Below are positions 36,145 to 45,926 of a DNA stretch of 64,000 nucleotides, piece after piece. The notes beneath the pieces are model-generated. The model did no database searches, had not been told where the DNA came from, and saw only the letters and a list, made by a program, of their open reading frames with translations. The position numbers and the translations under genes were made by a program. Source of the stretch: an uncultured Clostridia bacterium (GTDB lineage Bacteria; Bacillota; Clostridia; Saccharofermentanales; Saccharofermentanaceae); NCBI GenBank assembly GCA_946537885.1, contig CAMNGC010000004.1:1-64000 (forward strand), written 5' to 3'. Position 1 is the stretch's first letter. Each line of letters starts with the position of its first letter.

Positions 36145-37551
36145 TTAGAACCTGAAATATATAAACGGGTTATAGCTGCTCGATATAAGTGACAAAACTG
36201 CCAGCGCGAAAACAAGCAGCGACCCGATGTATGCTGCGTAATTATATGTCGCCTCGTGCTTAGTTCCCGTGATCCTCGCCCGGATATTCGGGAATACAGG
36301 CGCAGAGATAATAAGCCCTATGATAAAGGCGACGATCGTAAGAGCGCCCACGGTAGAATAGATGCTCGAATTGACCGCTGCATTACCTGCCGCGCCGGAG
36401 AACATATGCCCTATCATGCCGAAGCCCTGTTTTAGTGTATCTGCCCTGAACAGAACGAAAGCAACGACGACTACCAGCATCGTGTAGATATGCCCGATCG
36501 GCTTAAACCATTTCTTCTTTGTAGGTATGATCTGATAAGTCTCAAGCATCTGACAAAGTCCGTGAAGCATACCCCAGAGGATAAAAGTAAAATTGGCGCC
36601 ATGCCAGAAGCCGGTCAGGAAGAATACGACCAGCTTATTGAAAGTAGTCCTGGCATCTCCTTTTCGATTACCGCCCAAGGGAATATAAACATATTCCTTA
36701 AACCATGTGGACAGCGAAATATGCCATCTTCTCCAGAATTCCTGAATACTCGGGGCAATAAAGGGATAGTTGAAATTCTCCCTGAAATCAAAGCCGAACA
36801 TCCGGCCGAGACCGATAGCCATATCGCTATAGCCCGAGAAATCGAAAAAGATCTGCAAAGTGTAGCATATCGCACCGATCCAGGCAGCCCCCATACCCAC
36901 AGCATGAGCTGAATAGGAGAAGACCGTATCTGCTACGAATCCCATCTGATTGGCTATCAAGACCTTCTTACCCAGACCGATGATGAATCTGTGAACACCC
37001 TGGCTTACGCGATCAAGTGTGAACTCTCTTTCCTCGATCTGCTTGGCAATATCTTCATATCTGACAATAGGGCCGGCAATTAGCTGTGGGAAGAAAGAGA
37101 TATATAGCAAAACATAGAAGAAGTTCTTCTGAACCAGCTTGGGCTCCCTGTAGACATCGATAACATAAGACAAGCCCTGGAAAGTAAAGAAAGAAATACC
37201 GATAGGCAATCTTATGTGCGGCACAGGAACGGATAAGCCGGTCACATCATTAAAAATATCTACGAAGAAACCGCTGTATTTATACGCCAGAAGAAGACCA
37301 ATATTGACGAGAACCGCCAGAAAGACCGCCAGCTTGGCTTTTTTACCTGAAGATGCCATCCGCCCGAATATGTAATTGAAGATAATCGAGACGATCATGA
37401 TCATCACTGCAACCGGCTCGCCAAAAGCGTAGAATACAAGGCTCGCCATTACAAGTATCAGATTACGTATTGTCTTCTGTTTGATGAGTGCGTATAGCAG
37501 AAATACAACCGGCAGGAAGATAAAAAGGAACACTACCGAGCTGAATGTCAT
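36145..37551 (-). CDS. MBOAT-family membrane O-acyltransferase (AlgI/DltB type)
   Basis: The start is ATG 37551, preceded by a G-rich ribosome site. The protein has 468 residues and about ten to eleven membrane helices. MBOAT hallmarks are FWRRWHISLSTWFKEYVYIPLGG and the catalytic histidine in FWHGANFTFILWG. Such enzymes pass acyl groups across the membrane to a surface polymer. Together with the DHHW protein downstream this forms a two-gene O-acetylation unit. The polymer target is not indicated by neighbours. Confidence 0.9.
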   Translation of the reverse strand: MTFSSVVFLFIFLPVVFLLYALIKQKTIRNLILVMASLVFYAFGEPVAVMIMIVSIIFNYIFGRMASSGKKAKLAVFLAVLVNIGLLLAYKYSGFFVDIFNDVTGLSVPVPHIRLPIGISFFTFQGLSYVIDVYREPKLVQKNFFYVLLYISFFPQLIAGPIVRYEDIAKQIEEREFTLDRVSQGVHRFIIGLGKKVLIANQMGFVADTVFSYSAHAVGMGAAWIGAICYTLQIFFDFSGYSDMAIGLGRMFGFDFRENFNYPFIAPSIQEFWRRWHISLSTWFKEYVYIPLGGNRKGDARTTFNKLVVFFLTGFWHGANFTFILWGMLHGLCQMLETYQIIPTKKKWFKPIGHIYTMLVVVVAFVLFRADTLKQGFGMIGHMFSGAAGNAAVNSSIYSTVGALTIVAFIIGLIISAPVFPNIRARITGTKHEATYNYAAYIGSLLVFALAVLSLISSSYNPFIYFRF

Positions 37552-37708
37552 TAACTTGCGCCCCCCCTTGCACATAGTTTTATATAACTATTCTACCATC
37601 CGACAAGGGATTTTGCTCGCCTCTCGTTCTTTATATCTCTGTCCTCTCAACCTCGATAATCAGTATGACTAACGACTTGTTCAAGGCGTCCCGGGGAAAT
37701 ATCCTGAT

Positions 37709-38263
37709 CTACAAGCCGAACGCATATCCTGCGACTATACCTGCAAAAGCTGACATAGCGATCAATAATATCGGATTCTTCTTCTTAAACGCCAGGATCG
37801 CTATGGCGATAAATATGATAATACTTATAAGAGTGCTAGTAGAGACATAGTACCCGTCCGGAAAAAACACCTGCTTTCCCAGAGAGATGAGAGCTGCCGC
37901 GATAAGTCCGATGACTGCCGGCTTTACTCCCGACATAGCCCCCTGCACTTTCTTACTTTTCATGAACTTGTCGTAAAGTTTGGAGACGATAAGTATTACG
38001 ATAAAGGATGGCAGCACTACACCTAATGTAGCGCAAAAAGCGCCGGGAATTCCGGCAGTTGATCTTCCGATAAAAGTTGCGATATTTACTGCAAATGGCC
38101 CGGGAGTGCTTTCGCTTACCGCAATAAAATCGATCAGATCTTCCGAGCTCGCCCATCCGTGCAGGATAACCTCTTCCCGTATCAGCGGGAGCATGGCATA
38201 TCCGCCGCCGAAAGTAAAAAGACCGATCTTAAAGAATGTCAAAAACAATTCAAGATATATCAT
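37709..38263 (-). CDS. Chromate transporter half-subunit (second gene)
   Basis: This 184-residue membrane protein belongs to the short-chain CHR family. It has the characteristic FTFGGGYAMLPLIREE start and STPGPFAVNIATFIG. Short-chain pairs act together as one transporter with inverted halves. The gene overlaps its partner by four bases. Chromate export is the named activity of the family, but the natural anion in anaerobes is often unknown. Confidence 0.88.
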   Translation of the reverse strand: MIYLELFLTFFKIGLFTFGGGYAMLPLIREEVILHGWASSEDLIDFIAVSESTPGPFAVNIATFIGRSTAGIPGAFCATLGVVLPSFIVILIVSKLYDKFMKSKKVQGAMSGVKPAVIGLIAAALISLGKQVFFPDGYYVSTSTLISIIIFIAIAILAFKKKNPILLIAMSAFAGIVAGYAFGL

Positions 38264-38805
38264 TTTCGATTGCCTCTGACACTAAATGCTACAATGCCTA
38301 CGACCGCGCAGAAAGCTATTATGATGATAGCGTTGACGTTAAAGAATAATACTGCCACGCCGGAGACAGCCATCAAAAGGTATGTAAGGATATCTTTGCT
38401 GCTCTTTTGGAACAATGACCACAGAGCCTTTAGGATCAGAGCCAGAACCCCGGCCCTGATACCCCAAAAGGCATATTTTATGATCGTCAAATGCTGAAAT
38501 GCTTCCAAAAAGAATGAGACAGCAACAATAATAACGAACGAGGGCAGAACAACCCCTGTCGTAGCACATACCGCGCCGGCAAATCCTCCGACCTTTTTCC
38601 CGATAAATGTCGCTGCATTTATAGCTATGGGGCCCGGCGTTGATTCCGCTATGGCTACGACATCTAAAAGTTCGCTTTCCGTGATCCACTTCTTGTTATC
38701 GACAGCTTCCTTCTCGATCAGCGGCAGCATGGCATATCCGCCGCCAAAAGTAAACAGGCCGATCTTGGCAAATGTCAAAAATAAGTCTGCCTTACTGCTT
38801 CTCAT
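38260..38805 (-). CDS. Chromate transporter half-subunit (first gene)
   Basis: Start is ATG 38805, two bases after the stop of the DUF134-NifX gene, giving 181 residues. It has FTFGGGYAMLPLIEKEA and STPGPIAINAATFIG, the same two signatures as its neighbour, and is about half identical by eye in those regions. It is the partner half of the transporter. The regulator gene directly upstream puts both halves under one promoter with operator sites. Confidence 0.88.
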   Translation of the reverse strand: MRSSKADLFLTFAKIGLFTFGGGYAMLPLIEKEAVDNKKWITESELLDVVAIAESTPGPIAINAATFIGKKVGGFAGAVCATTGVVLPSFVIIVAVSFFLEAFQHLTIIKYAFWGIRAGVLALILKALWSLFQKSSKDILTYLLMAVSGVAVLFFNVNAIIIIAFCAVVGIVAFSVRGNRK

Positions 38806-38807
38806 CC

Positions 38808-39536
38808 TTAGTCGTGACAGCTCCCGTGTCCGCATTCATGGCCGCCACGACCGCAATTATGATCCTCACCATGTCCATGGTGGTCGCACTTTGCATCAGG
38901 ATCATAGTTCAGCTTGCCTTCAATAAGAGCTTTCGCAGCCTCATCAGCAGAGCCGCTGACTCCTCCATATAATCTAATGCCGGCTTCTGCAAGGGCCATC
39001 TGTGCCCCCATGCCGATACCGCCGCAGATAAGAGCGTCTGCTCCTGCTGCCTTAAGGAATCCTGCCAAAGCACCATGTCCACTCCCGTTAGTATCGACTA
39101 TCTGACTGTTTACTATCTTGCCGTCCTCAACATCGTAGAACTTAAACTGCTCAGTATGTCCAAAGTGCTGAAAAACATTTCCGTCTTCGTAAGTTACTGC
39201 AATTCTCATAATATTAAGTCCTTTCCTTGCTATATCGACATCAAAGAATTCCTTCAGCCGGTATGCACCGCCGCTGATCAGAAGCCTTTTGCCGTCGATC
39301 AAAGCATCCGCGATCTTCTTTCTGGCCGAACTGTATATAGACGTTACCGTAGTACGCGCAACACCCATCCGGGCCGAACAGTCTTCCTGCGTCATTCCTT
39401 CTTTATCGATCAGCCTTATCGTCTCGAACTCATCGAGACTCATTACGACTGTCTCATCAGGAGAAACTTCATCAGGTGCGAACGACCAGTGATCGGGATA
39501 CTTACTTATACAACGGCATCTTTGTTTCCGCGCCAT
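38808..39536 (-). CDS. DUF134 HTH - NifX/NifB-like fusion with His/Cys tail
   Basis: The first 95 residues are a DUF134 domain with a sigma-region-4-like helix-turn-helix (TQEDCSARMGVARTTVTSIY). Residues about 110-205 match the dinitrogenase iron-molybdenum cofactor (NifX/NifB C-terminal) domain, which binds Fe-S or Mo-containing clusters in its family (MRIAVTYEDGNVFQHFGHTEQF). The last 35 residues are rich in His and Cys (CDHHGHGEDHNCGRGGHECG), a likely metal site. It is a probable metal- or cluster-sensing regulator of its own operon with the chromate-type transporter. Two palindromes in its promoter are the likely binding sites. Confidence 0.85.
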   Translation of the reverse strand: MARKQRCRCISKYPDHWSFAPDEVSPDETVVMSLDEFETIRLIDKEGMTQEDCSARMGVARTTVTSIYSSARKKIADALIDGKRLLISGGAYRLKEFFDVDIARKGLNIMRIAVTYEDGNVFQHFGHTEQFKFYDVEDGKIVNSQIVDTNGSGHGALAGFLKAAGADALICGGIGMGAQMALAEAGIRLYGGVSGSADEAAKALIEGKLNYDPDAKCDHHGHGEDHNCGRGGHECGHGSCHD

Positions 39537-39552
39537 AGCAGAACCTCTTTTC

Positions 39553-39598
39553 TGACATATGTCAACTAAATAATAGCTCGCTGTCTGACATATGTCAA
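39553..39598 (-). promoter_or_regulatory. Promoter with two palindromic operators for the DUF134-NifX operon
   Basis: On the minus strand -35 TTGACA (39593-39598) and -10 TATTAT (39570-39575) stand at the ideal 17-base spacing. The palindrome TGACATATGTCA occurs twice (39586-39597 and 39553-39564), centre to centre 33 bases. The first contains the -35 box; the second covers the start-site region. Occupation of either would block transcription. Confidence 0.8.
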
Positions 39599-39684
39599 TA
39601 AAGCTTATTGTGCGGGAATATCCGCTCGGATTAGAGAATTCTGATCCGGAATAAATAAGCCCACAGGAAACGCAAAGGGCAAAT

Positions 39685-39717
39685 AAAAGCCCGTAAACGC
39701 AGTGTTTACAGGCTTTT
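39685..39717 (-). terminator. Terminator after tRNA-Ser copy 1
   Basis: AAAAGCCCGTAAAC (39685-39698) pairs with GTTTACAGGCTTTT (39704-39717) with one mismatch, and the minus-strand product ends in TTTTATTT. It follows the encoded CCA of the tRNA directly. Confidence 0.85.
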
Positions 39718-39720
39718 TGG

Positions 39721-39808
39721 CGGAGACGGTGGGATTCGAACCCACGTGCCGGTTACCCGGCAAACGCATTTCGAGTGCGCCCCGTTATGACCACTTCGAT
39801 ACGTCGCC
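39721..39808 (-). tRNA. tRNA-Ser (anticodon CGA), copy 1, acceptor mismatch
   Basis: The minus strand has a class-II cloverleaf with a long variable arm (GCCGG-GTAA-CCGGC), T-arm GGTTCGAATCC and anticodon loop CTCGAAA, so the anticodon is CGA (UCG serine codon). CCA is encoded at 39718-39720. The acceptor pairs GGCGACG with CGTCTCC, leaving a C-U mismatch at position 3:70. The second copy has GGAGACG there and pairs fully. The gene may be impaired. Confidence 0.88.
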
Positions 39809-39975
39809 AAAAAGAGAAGTATCAGAGTCAATGATCTTGTCGGGCTTCCTCTCTTCTGCTCAGGTCAGGCCTGGGGAAAGGACATCCCTCTATGGGCCGG
39901 AGACAGAATGTCCGACCTTCTCAGCTATAGCTCATAAGTTCCACGAACAGCTCATGGAGTGGACAGGCGATCCGT

Positions 39976-42501
39976 TCAACTGTCCATAAACCAGCTTTCG
40001 AATGCTTCCGTGGTAAGAGCAGGATCAAGTGTAGACACATAGATAAAGCAGAATATACCGTCATCGATCTCACGAAGGTAATTGCTGTCATGGAACTCCA
40101 TGCCGTAAGCATATACCGTGTAGGTGTCGCTAAGATAGTCTTCTCCGTTTATATTTACTGTTTCCGTTCCACTATATGTATATTCGAACCCTGCCTCGGA
40201 AGTCTTCGATTCTGTTAATTCGTTATCGATACTAAGAATATCTTCAGCCGTGATCGAAGGATCGATATACATATTAGCGTTGAAGAACATTATCTGCACA
40301 GACGTCGTCTCGTTAACAAGATAAGCGTCCATTATTACTGCACTAAAGAGATCATGCATGGTCTCATTCTGTTCATACTCGTTATCAGCTGCCATTTGCT
40401 GATTGATCATGTCGACATCCTCACTGCTGAAGTCTCCCGGAACACTAAGCACAATCCCTGCAAATTCATTGACATATACATTGTCTTTGAACAGACCGGG
40501 AGCAAAGTCTGTGCCTTCAGAGAATACCTCCACCCGGCTCGGCTCATGACTCTCAGGTTCTTCGTCAAGTGCCTCAGGTTCGGTACGCGGTGTAAATCCT
40601 TCCGGGTAGGACAATCCGTATCCGATATCATATGCGCACTCATCAGTTCCTATCTGATCAAGTGATCCGTACCACGGTGAAGGCAGCCTTCCCGTAAAAT
40701 CAGCACATCCGCAGAGTACATCAGATATGCCCTTTCCTTCAGAACCCGGCAGATAACACATAACAACACTGTCCCAGTCGTTGACATCAGCCGGATCAAG
40801 GGTGACATGTCTGCCTGCAACGATCAGCGTTACTACAGGCTTACCGAGTGATTCAGCTTCTTCGATAGCCTCCGAGTTACCGTCAAGACCCAAGCTGCCG
40901 CAGAGCTCCAGATCCTCCGTATCGCCATTCCACTCTGCATAGGACTGTTCGCCAACACACAGAAGGACTACATCTGCTTCCGAAGCTTGCTCAGGATCCG
41001 TGATCACTTCAATACCATACTCTTCGCCATACCATTCGAAAGCTTCCTGTATCGAAGTAACTCCTTCGATCTCTCTTGTAGGACTGGAATTCCAGCTGAT
41101 AGTCCATCCTCCGCACTGCGCCTGCGGGTTATCAGCAGCAGGTCCCGTGATATATACCTTCGTCCCCTCCTGAAGAGGCAGGATGTCATTATCGTTCTTA
41201 AGGAGCACCAGGCTCTCCTCTACCAGCTGTTCTGCTACCGCCCTATACTCCATAGAGCCTGTCTCAGTCTGAACGGTCTCGAGATCCTCGCACAGCGGAT
41301 CATCGAAAAGCCCTGCGTCCATCTTTACCTTGATTATCCTCGTGACGGCATCATTTACACGCTCTTCGGAGATATCTCCACTATTGACTGCCTCAACGAT
41401 GATCTGTCTTGCTTCCTCGAAGCGGTCTATCTCCATAAGCATGTCGATACCGGCGTTAATACCGTTTATTACCTGCTCTTCGTATGTGGCTCCGCCGGTA
41501 TTCTGAACAGAATTCCAGTCACTTACGATAAAGCCTTCAAAGCCCATCTCGTTCTTAAGCTTCATAATGTACTCACCGTTCTCATGCATCTTAACGCCGT
41601 TAAGAGAAGAATGACTGACCATTATCGTCTGCACACCGGCATCTATCTGAGCCTGATATACAGCCAGGAGCTCGTCGATCTGTTCGTCAGTAAGCTGAGC
41701 ATCTCCGCGGTCTATAAGCATATCCCCTTCACCGGTACCGTATAAGACATTACCGTCAGCCAGGAAATGCTTTGTACAAGCTATCAATCCGCCGTCGATC
41801 AGTCCTCTTGTATATGCTGTACTGAGCCTCGTTATAAGATCGAGATCTGATCCGTATGACTCATATGTTCTTCCCCATCGGGGATCGACTGACTGAGCTA
41901 CTACAGGAGAAAAGTTCCAGAGCATATGACAGAGTCTTGCTTCATCCGCCGTAATCAGTCCCACCTGATACATCAGTTCTTCATCGTTTGCTGCGCCTGC
42001 ACCTATATTGTGCGGGAAGTATACAGCATCAAGGCAATAATTGACACCGTGGACGTCGTCCTGTCCATAGACATAGGGAATACCTGCTTCCGACTCTATT
42101 GCCGCCTGCTGGAATCCGTCGACGAGTTCTCTCCACTCAGCTGCACCCATACTTCCCTGTGTAGACAGGATGCTTCCATAGTCATTCTCTCTCATCGCAT
42201 CTTCATCAACACAATAGACTGCCGGCTGAACCATCTGAGCGGCTTTCTGCTCCAAGGTCAGGTCGGCAACTATCTCTTCAGGTGTCATTGTCGCATAAAG
42301 CTGATATTTATATTCAGGGATCTCTTCATCAGGCAATTGACTCTCCGTTGATTCGGTCGTAACCGATTCCGCAACTGATTCCGTTGTCTCCCCGACATCA
42401 GTCCCGTCAGTATTGTCTGACGATGACTTGCTGCAGGATGCAATGGAAGCTACGAGTAAGGATGCTGCCAATAGAGAAGTGATCAAACGTCTGTGTTTCA
42501 T
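39976..42501 (-). CDS. Glycoside hydrolase family 3 beta-glucosidase-like lipoprotein
   Basis: This is a predicted surface lipoprotein of 841 residues: signal sequence with lipobox IASC (Cys23), then an acidic Ser/Thr linker. The GH3 N-terminal barrel (about 70-400) has KHFLADG and the nucleophile Asp328 in GFIVSDW. The C-terminal GH3 alpha/beta sandwich spans about 420-640. GH3 enzymes release glucose or related sugars from beta-linked oligosaccharides. Residues about 660-841 form an extra domain that I cannot assign and that is not the usual fibronectin-type tail. The gene sits between two tRNA-Ser copies, 40 bases after an AraC-type regulator gene. Confidence 0.9.
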   Translation of the reverse strand: MKHRRLITSLLAASLLVASIASCSKSSSDNTDGTDVGETTESVAESVTTESTESQLPDEEIPEYKYQLYATMTPEEIVADLTLEQKAAQMVQPAVYCVDEDAMRENDYGSILSTQGSMGAAEWRELVDGFQQAAIESEAGIPYVYGQDDVHGVNYCLDAVYFPHNIGAGAANDEELMYQVGLITADEARLCHMLWNFSPVVAQSVDPRWGRTYESYGSDLDLITRLSTAYTRGLIDGGLIACTKHFLADGNVLYGTGEGDMLIDRGDAQLTDEQIDELLAVYQAQIDAGVQTIMVSHSSLNGVKMHENGEYIMKLKNEMGFEGFIVSDWNSVQNTGGATYEEQVINGINAGIDMLMEIDRFEEARQIIVEAVNSGDISEERVNDAVTRIIKVKMDAGLFDDPLCEDLETVQTETGSMEYRAVAEQLVEESLVLLKNDNDILPLQEGTKVYITGPAADNPQAQCGGWTISWNSSPTREIEGVTSIQEAFEWYGEEYGIEVITDPEQASEADVVLLCVGEQSYAEWNGDTEDLELCGSLGLDGNSEAIEEAESLGKPVVTLIVAGRHVTLDPADVNDWDSVVMCYLPGSEGKGISDVLCGCADFTGRLPSPWYGSLDQIGTDECAYDIGYGLSYPEGFTPRTEPEALDEEPESHEPSRVEVFSEGTDFAPGLFKDNVYVNEFAGIVLSVPGDFSSEDVDMINQQMAADNEYEQNETMHDLFSAVIMDAYLVNETTSVQIMFFNANMYIDPSITAEDILSIDNELTESKTSEAGFEYTYSGTETVNINGEDYLSDTYTVYAYGMEFHDSNYLREIDDGIFCFIYVSTLDPALTTEAFESWFMDS

Positions 42502-42541
42502 AGATAACTCCTATTTCCCGATATATGTATACTGAGTTTTC

Positions 42542-43375
42542 TTACAGTTTTGTCAGGGGAATGCAAATATAGCTGACTGTATCTGCAGGGTCCTGTGTCG
42601 GCGGCAGATAGAATTCCAGATCATAATTGCCCGCCAAAGCATATCCCTTCAATGAAGGAAGCCACTCGGACCATATCTGTGTATTGACCTTCTGCATACT
42701 GTCAGGCAACGGTCCTTCGCACTTAAATAGTGCCCACAGCCCGCCGGGAACCTGATAGATCCCGCACCCTTCAGGGATATCCTCCCAAGGCTGATACAGA
42801 TCCGCTATCCAATAGTCAAAGGTCTTTCCGTCCATATCCGAACAAATACCGAACGTACCCTTTAGGCCTTTCATATCCGAAGACCACTCATCCCAGAATC
42901 TCGGGATCGCTTCGTAACTCGTTTCCGAGTCAAATCTCTTTTTGATGCCGACGACAGTAAATGGTGCCTTCTCGATGATCTTGTAATCTAACATAGTTCC
43001 GCCCTCCAATGAGATCTTGATATGCAACGGAGCGAATGACCGCAATGAAGTTCCCGGTTCTCTGGCCTGAGTCGGATTGATGCCATGGAAGCACCGGAAT
43101 GCTTTGGTAAAACTGTCAGGAGAATCATAGCCGTACTTCAGAGCAATATCGATCACCTTGAGATCCGAGCACGCCAGTTCCTGAGCTGCCAGAGTCATTC
43201 GTCGTGAACGGATGTATTCTCCGACAGTCACACCGCACATCGCGCCGAAGATCCGCTGATAGTAAAACGGAGACAAAGCAGCTTTCTCAGCGATCTTATT
43301 AATATCCAGTTCCGACGTCAGATTCTGCTCGATATATTCGATCGAATCCTGAATTCCTTCTATCCAGCCATTCAT
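42542..43375 (-). CDS. AraC-type regulator with GyrI-like effector domain
   Basis: The start is ATG 43375, with GAGGTGA upstream, giving 277 residues. The N-terminal part (about 1-105) holds two AraC helix-turn-helix motifs (INKIAEKAALSPFYYQRIF and VIDIALKYGYDSPDSFTKAFRCFHG). Residues about 125-277 are a GyrI-like (Rob-type) effector-binding domain, with MLDYKIIEKAPFTVVGIK at its beginning. Such regulators respond to small organic molecules. It is followed by the GH3 gene, which may be a target. Confidence 0.88.
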   Translation of the reverse strand: MNGWIEGIQDSIEYIEQNLTSELDINKIAEKAALSPFYYQRIFGAMCGVTVGEYIRSRRMTLAAQELACSDLKVIDIALKYGYDSPDSFTKAFRCFHGINPTQAREPGTSLRSFAPLHIKISLEGGTMLDYKIIEKAPFTVVGIKKRFDSETSYEAIPRFWDEWSSDMKGLKGTFGICSDMDGKTFDYWIADLYQPWEDIPEGCGIYQVPGGLWALFKCEGPLPDSMQKVNTQIWSEWLPSLKGYALAGNYDLEFYLPPTQDPADTVSYICIPLTKL

Positions 43376-43464
43376 AACGGTCACCTCATTCAGTTTCAAT
43401 GTCAATGTATCATGCCGGTGAACTTCATTTATCGTCTTTTTGTGCACACTTTTTCAGGATAGCA

Positions 43465-43950
43465 TCAACACCTTGTTATCTCCATATAAACATCTACTTC
43501 GTTACGGTCATATTCCTTGAATCCGCACTGTTCATAGACGTGTATGGCTCTGGGATTATCGGCATACACACTAAGAAAGATTCGCGACAGACCGAGATCA
43601 TTGAACCCGTACTCAACAGACCTTTTGAGAGCTTCTTTTCCATATCCTTTATCCTGCATCTTTGCCGTTATCACTATGCCCCACTCCGCAGAATCATCGC
43701 TTCGGTTAAAGAATTCGATATTGCCGATGAACCTGCCGGTCCTTTTCTCGATCATCGAGAACATAGTCGCATTGTTATCCATCTTATCTTTGATATAATC
43801 GAACTCTTCTTCCTCAGTGTAGGGTTCACGCCTGTCGCCTATGAACCTCGCAACATTCTCAATGTCATTGACCATCTCAAGGTATTCAGGTATCAGATCT
43901 GTCGAAGGTCTTATATAGTTTATGTTCTCGGATTCAAAGATAGTATTCAT
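43465..43950 (-). CDS. GNAT-family N-acetyltransferase (RimJ/RimL-like)
   Basis: Start is ATG 43950, with GGGAAG upstream, giving 161 residues. The GNAT core includes the acetyl-CoA-binding segment QDKGYGKEALKRSVEYGF and the AIHVYEQCGFKEY strand typical of RimJ/RimL relatives. The substrate cannot be inferred. It lies 89 bases upstream of the AraC-type gene on the same strand. Confidence 0.87.
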   Translation of the reverse strand: MNTIFESENINYIRPSTDLIPEYLEMVNDIENVARFIGDRREPYTEEEEFDYIKDKMDNNATMFSMIEKRTGRFIGNIEFFNRSDDSAEWGIVITAKMQDKGYGKEALKRSVEYGFNDLGLSRIFLSVYADNPRAIHVYEQCGFKEYDRNEVDVYMEITRC

Positions 43951-44140
43951 GTTTCTTCCCTTTAAGCCTGTCATCTCAACTTCTATACCGGTCCGATCTG
44001 TCGAACGGTATGATCAATTCTAACATATTAGTGTAAGCCGGAAGCCCAACAGCCTTGTTCACCTTGTTGTAAACATAAGAATACCCCCGTAAATTGTAAC
44101 ATCACTGTCCAACTTACAGGGGTAACTTCACATTCTGTGG

Positions 44141-44228
44141 CGGAGACGGTGGGATTCGAACCCACGTGCCGGTTGCCCGGCAAACGCATTTCGAGTGCGC
44201 CCCGTTATGACCACTTCGATACGTCTCC
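44141..44228 (-). tRNA. tRNA-Ser (anticodon CGA), copy 2
   Basis: The sequence is identical to the copy at 39721-39808 except for two bases. One changes the variable-arm loop from GTAA to GCAA. The other restores full pairing of the acceptor stem (GGAGACG with CGTCTCC). CCA is encoded at 44138-44140. This copy looks fully functional. A hairpin beyond the 3' end (about 44085-44130), with TACCCC and GGGGTA arms, may be its terminator. Confidence 0.94.
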
Positions 44229-44342
44229 GTAAGCACGCACTATTGTAAATGATAAACGGAAATAATTCAACTTTTTGTGCATCAATAAACCGCGGGGAAT
44301 TATAAGCCGGATATTTATCCCACAGATTCCATTTAGAGCCCA

Positions 44343-44377
44343 AAGAAAAGCCGCACGGGAATATTCCCATGCGGCTT
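44343..44377 (-). terminator. Intrinsic terminator after eno
   Basis: The arms AAGCCGCACGGG (44348-44359) and CCCATGCGGCTT (44366-44377) pair over 12 bp with one wobble, and TTTTCTTT follows on the minus strand. It lies 29 bases after the enolase stop. Confidence 0.9.
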
Positions 44378-44405
44378 GATCGATCAGCTTAGATCCAAGA
44401 AAGAA

Positions 44406-45725
<1,320 letters not shown>

Positions 45726-45789
45726 TTATGCGCCTCTTCGGTTAGGGGCCGAAGAACGCAAACCTAGAACTTGGTTTTCACCTTCAATA

Positions 45790-45819
45790 TTTATACCAAT
45801 CAGAAGGGACAAATTTCAA
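45790..45819 (-). promoter_or_regulatory. Promoter of eno
   Basis: On the minus strand -35 TTGAAA (45814-45819) and -10 TATAAA (45790-45795) are separated by 18 bases. The predicted start lies about 75 bases before the enolase ATG. Confidence 0.7.
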
Positions 45820-45926
45820 GGAAAACTGACCGTCCGATGCGTGGTAAATCTGTGGAAGACGAGCGTTTTTTCGAGTAAAAAAGACAAAAAGCGCATCTCC
45901 GGCAAAAAAAGCCGGTAAAATGAAAA

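Noticed and set aside
39809-39975. Possible SRP-type small RNA between tRNA-Ser and the GH3 gene
   Set aside because: A GTCAGGCC stretch caught the eye, but the conserved GGAAGGAAGCAGC-type loop of SRP RNA is absent on both strands.
39702-39989. Plus-strand frame across tRNA-Ser copy 1
   Set aside because: It reads the complement of a tRNA gene; the tRNA explains the sequence.
44128-44370. Minus-strand frame across tRNA-Ser copy 2
   Set aside because: It overlaps the tRNA and the eno terminator; it is not a protein gene.
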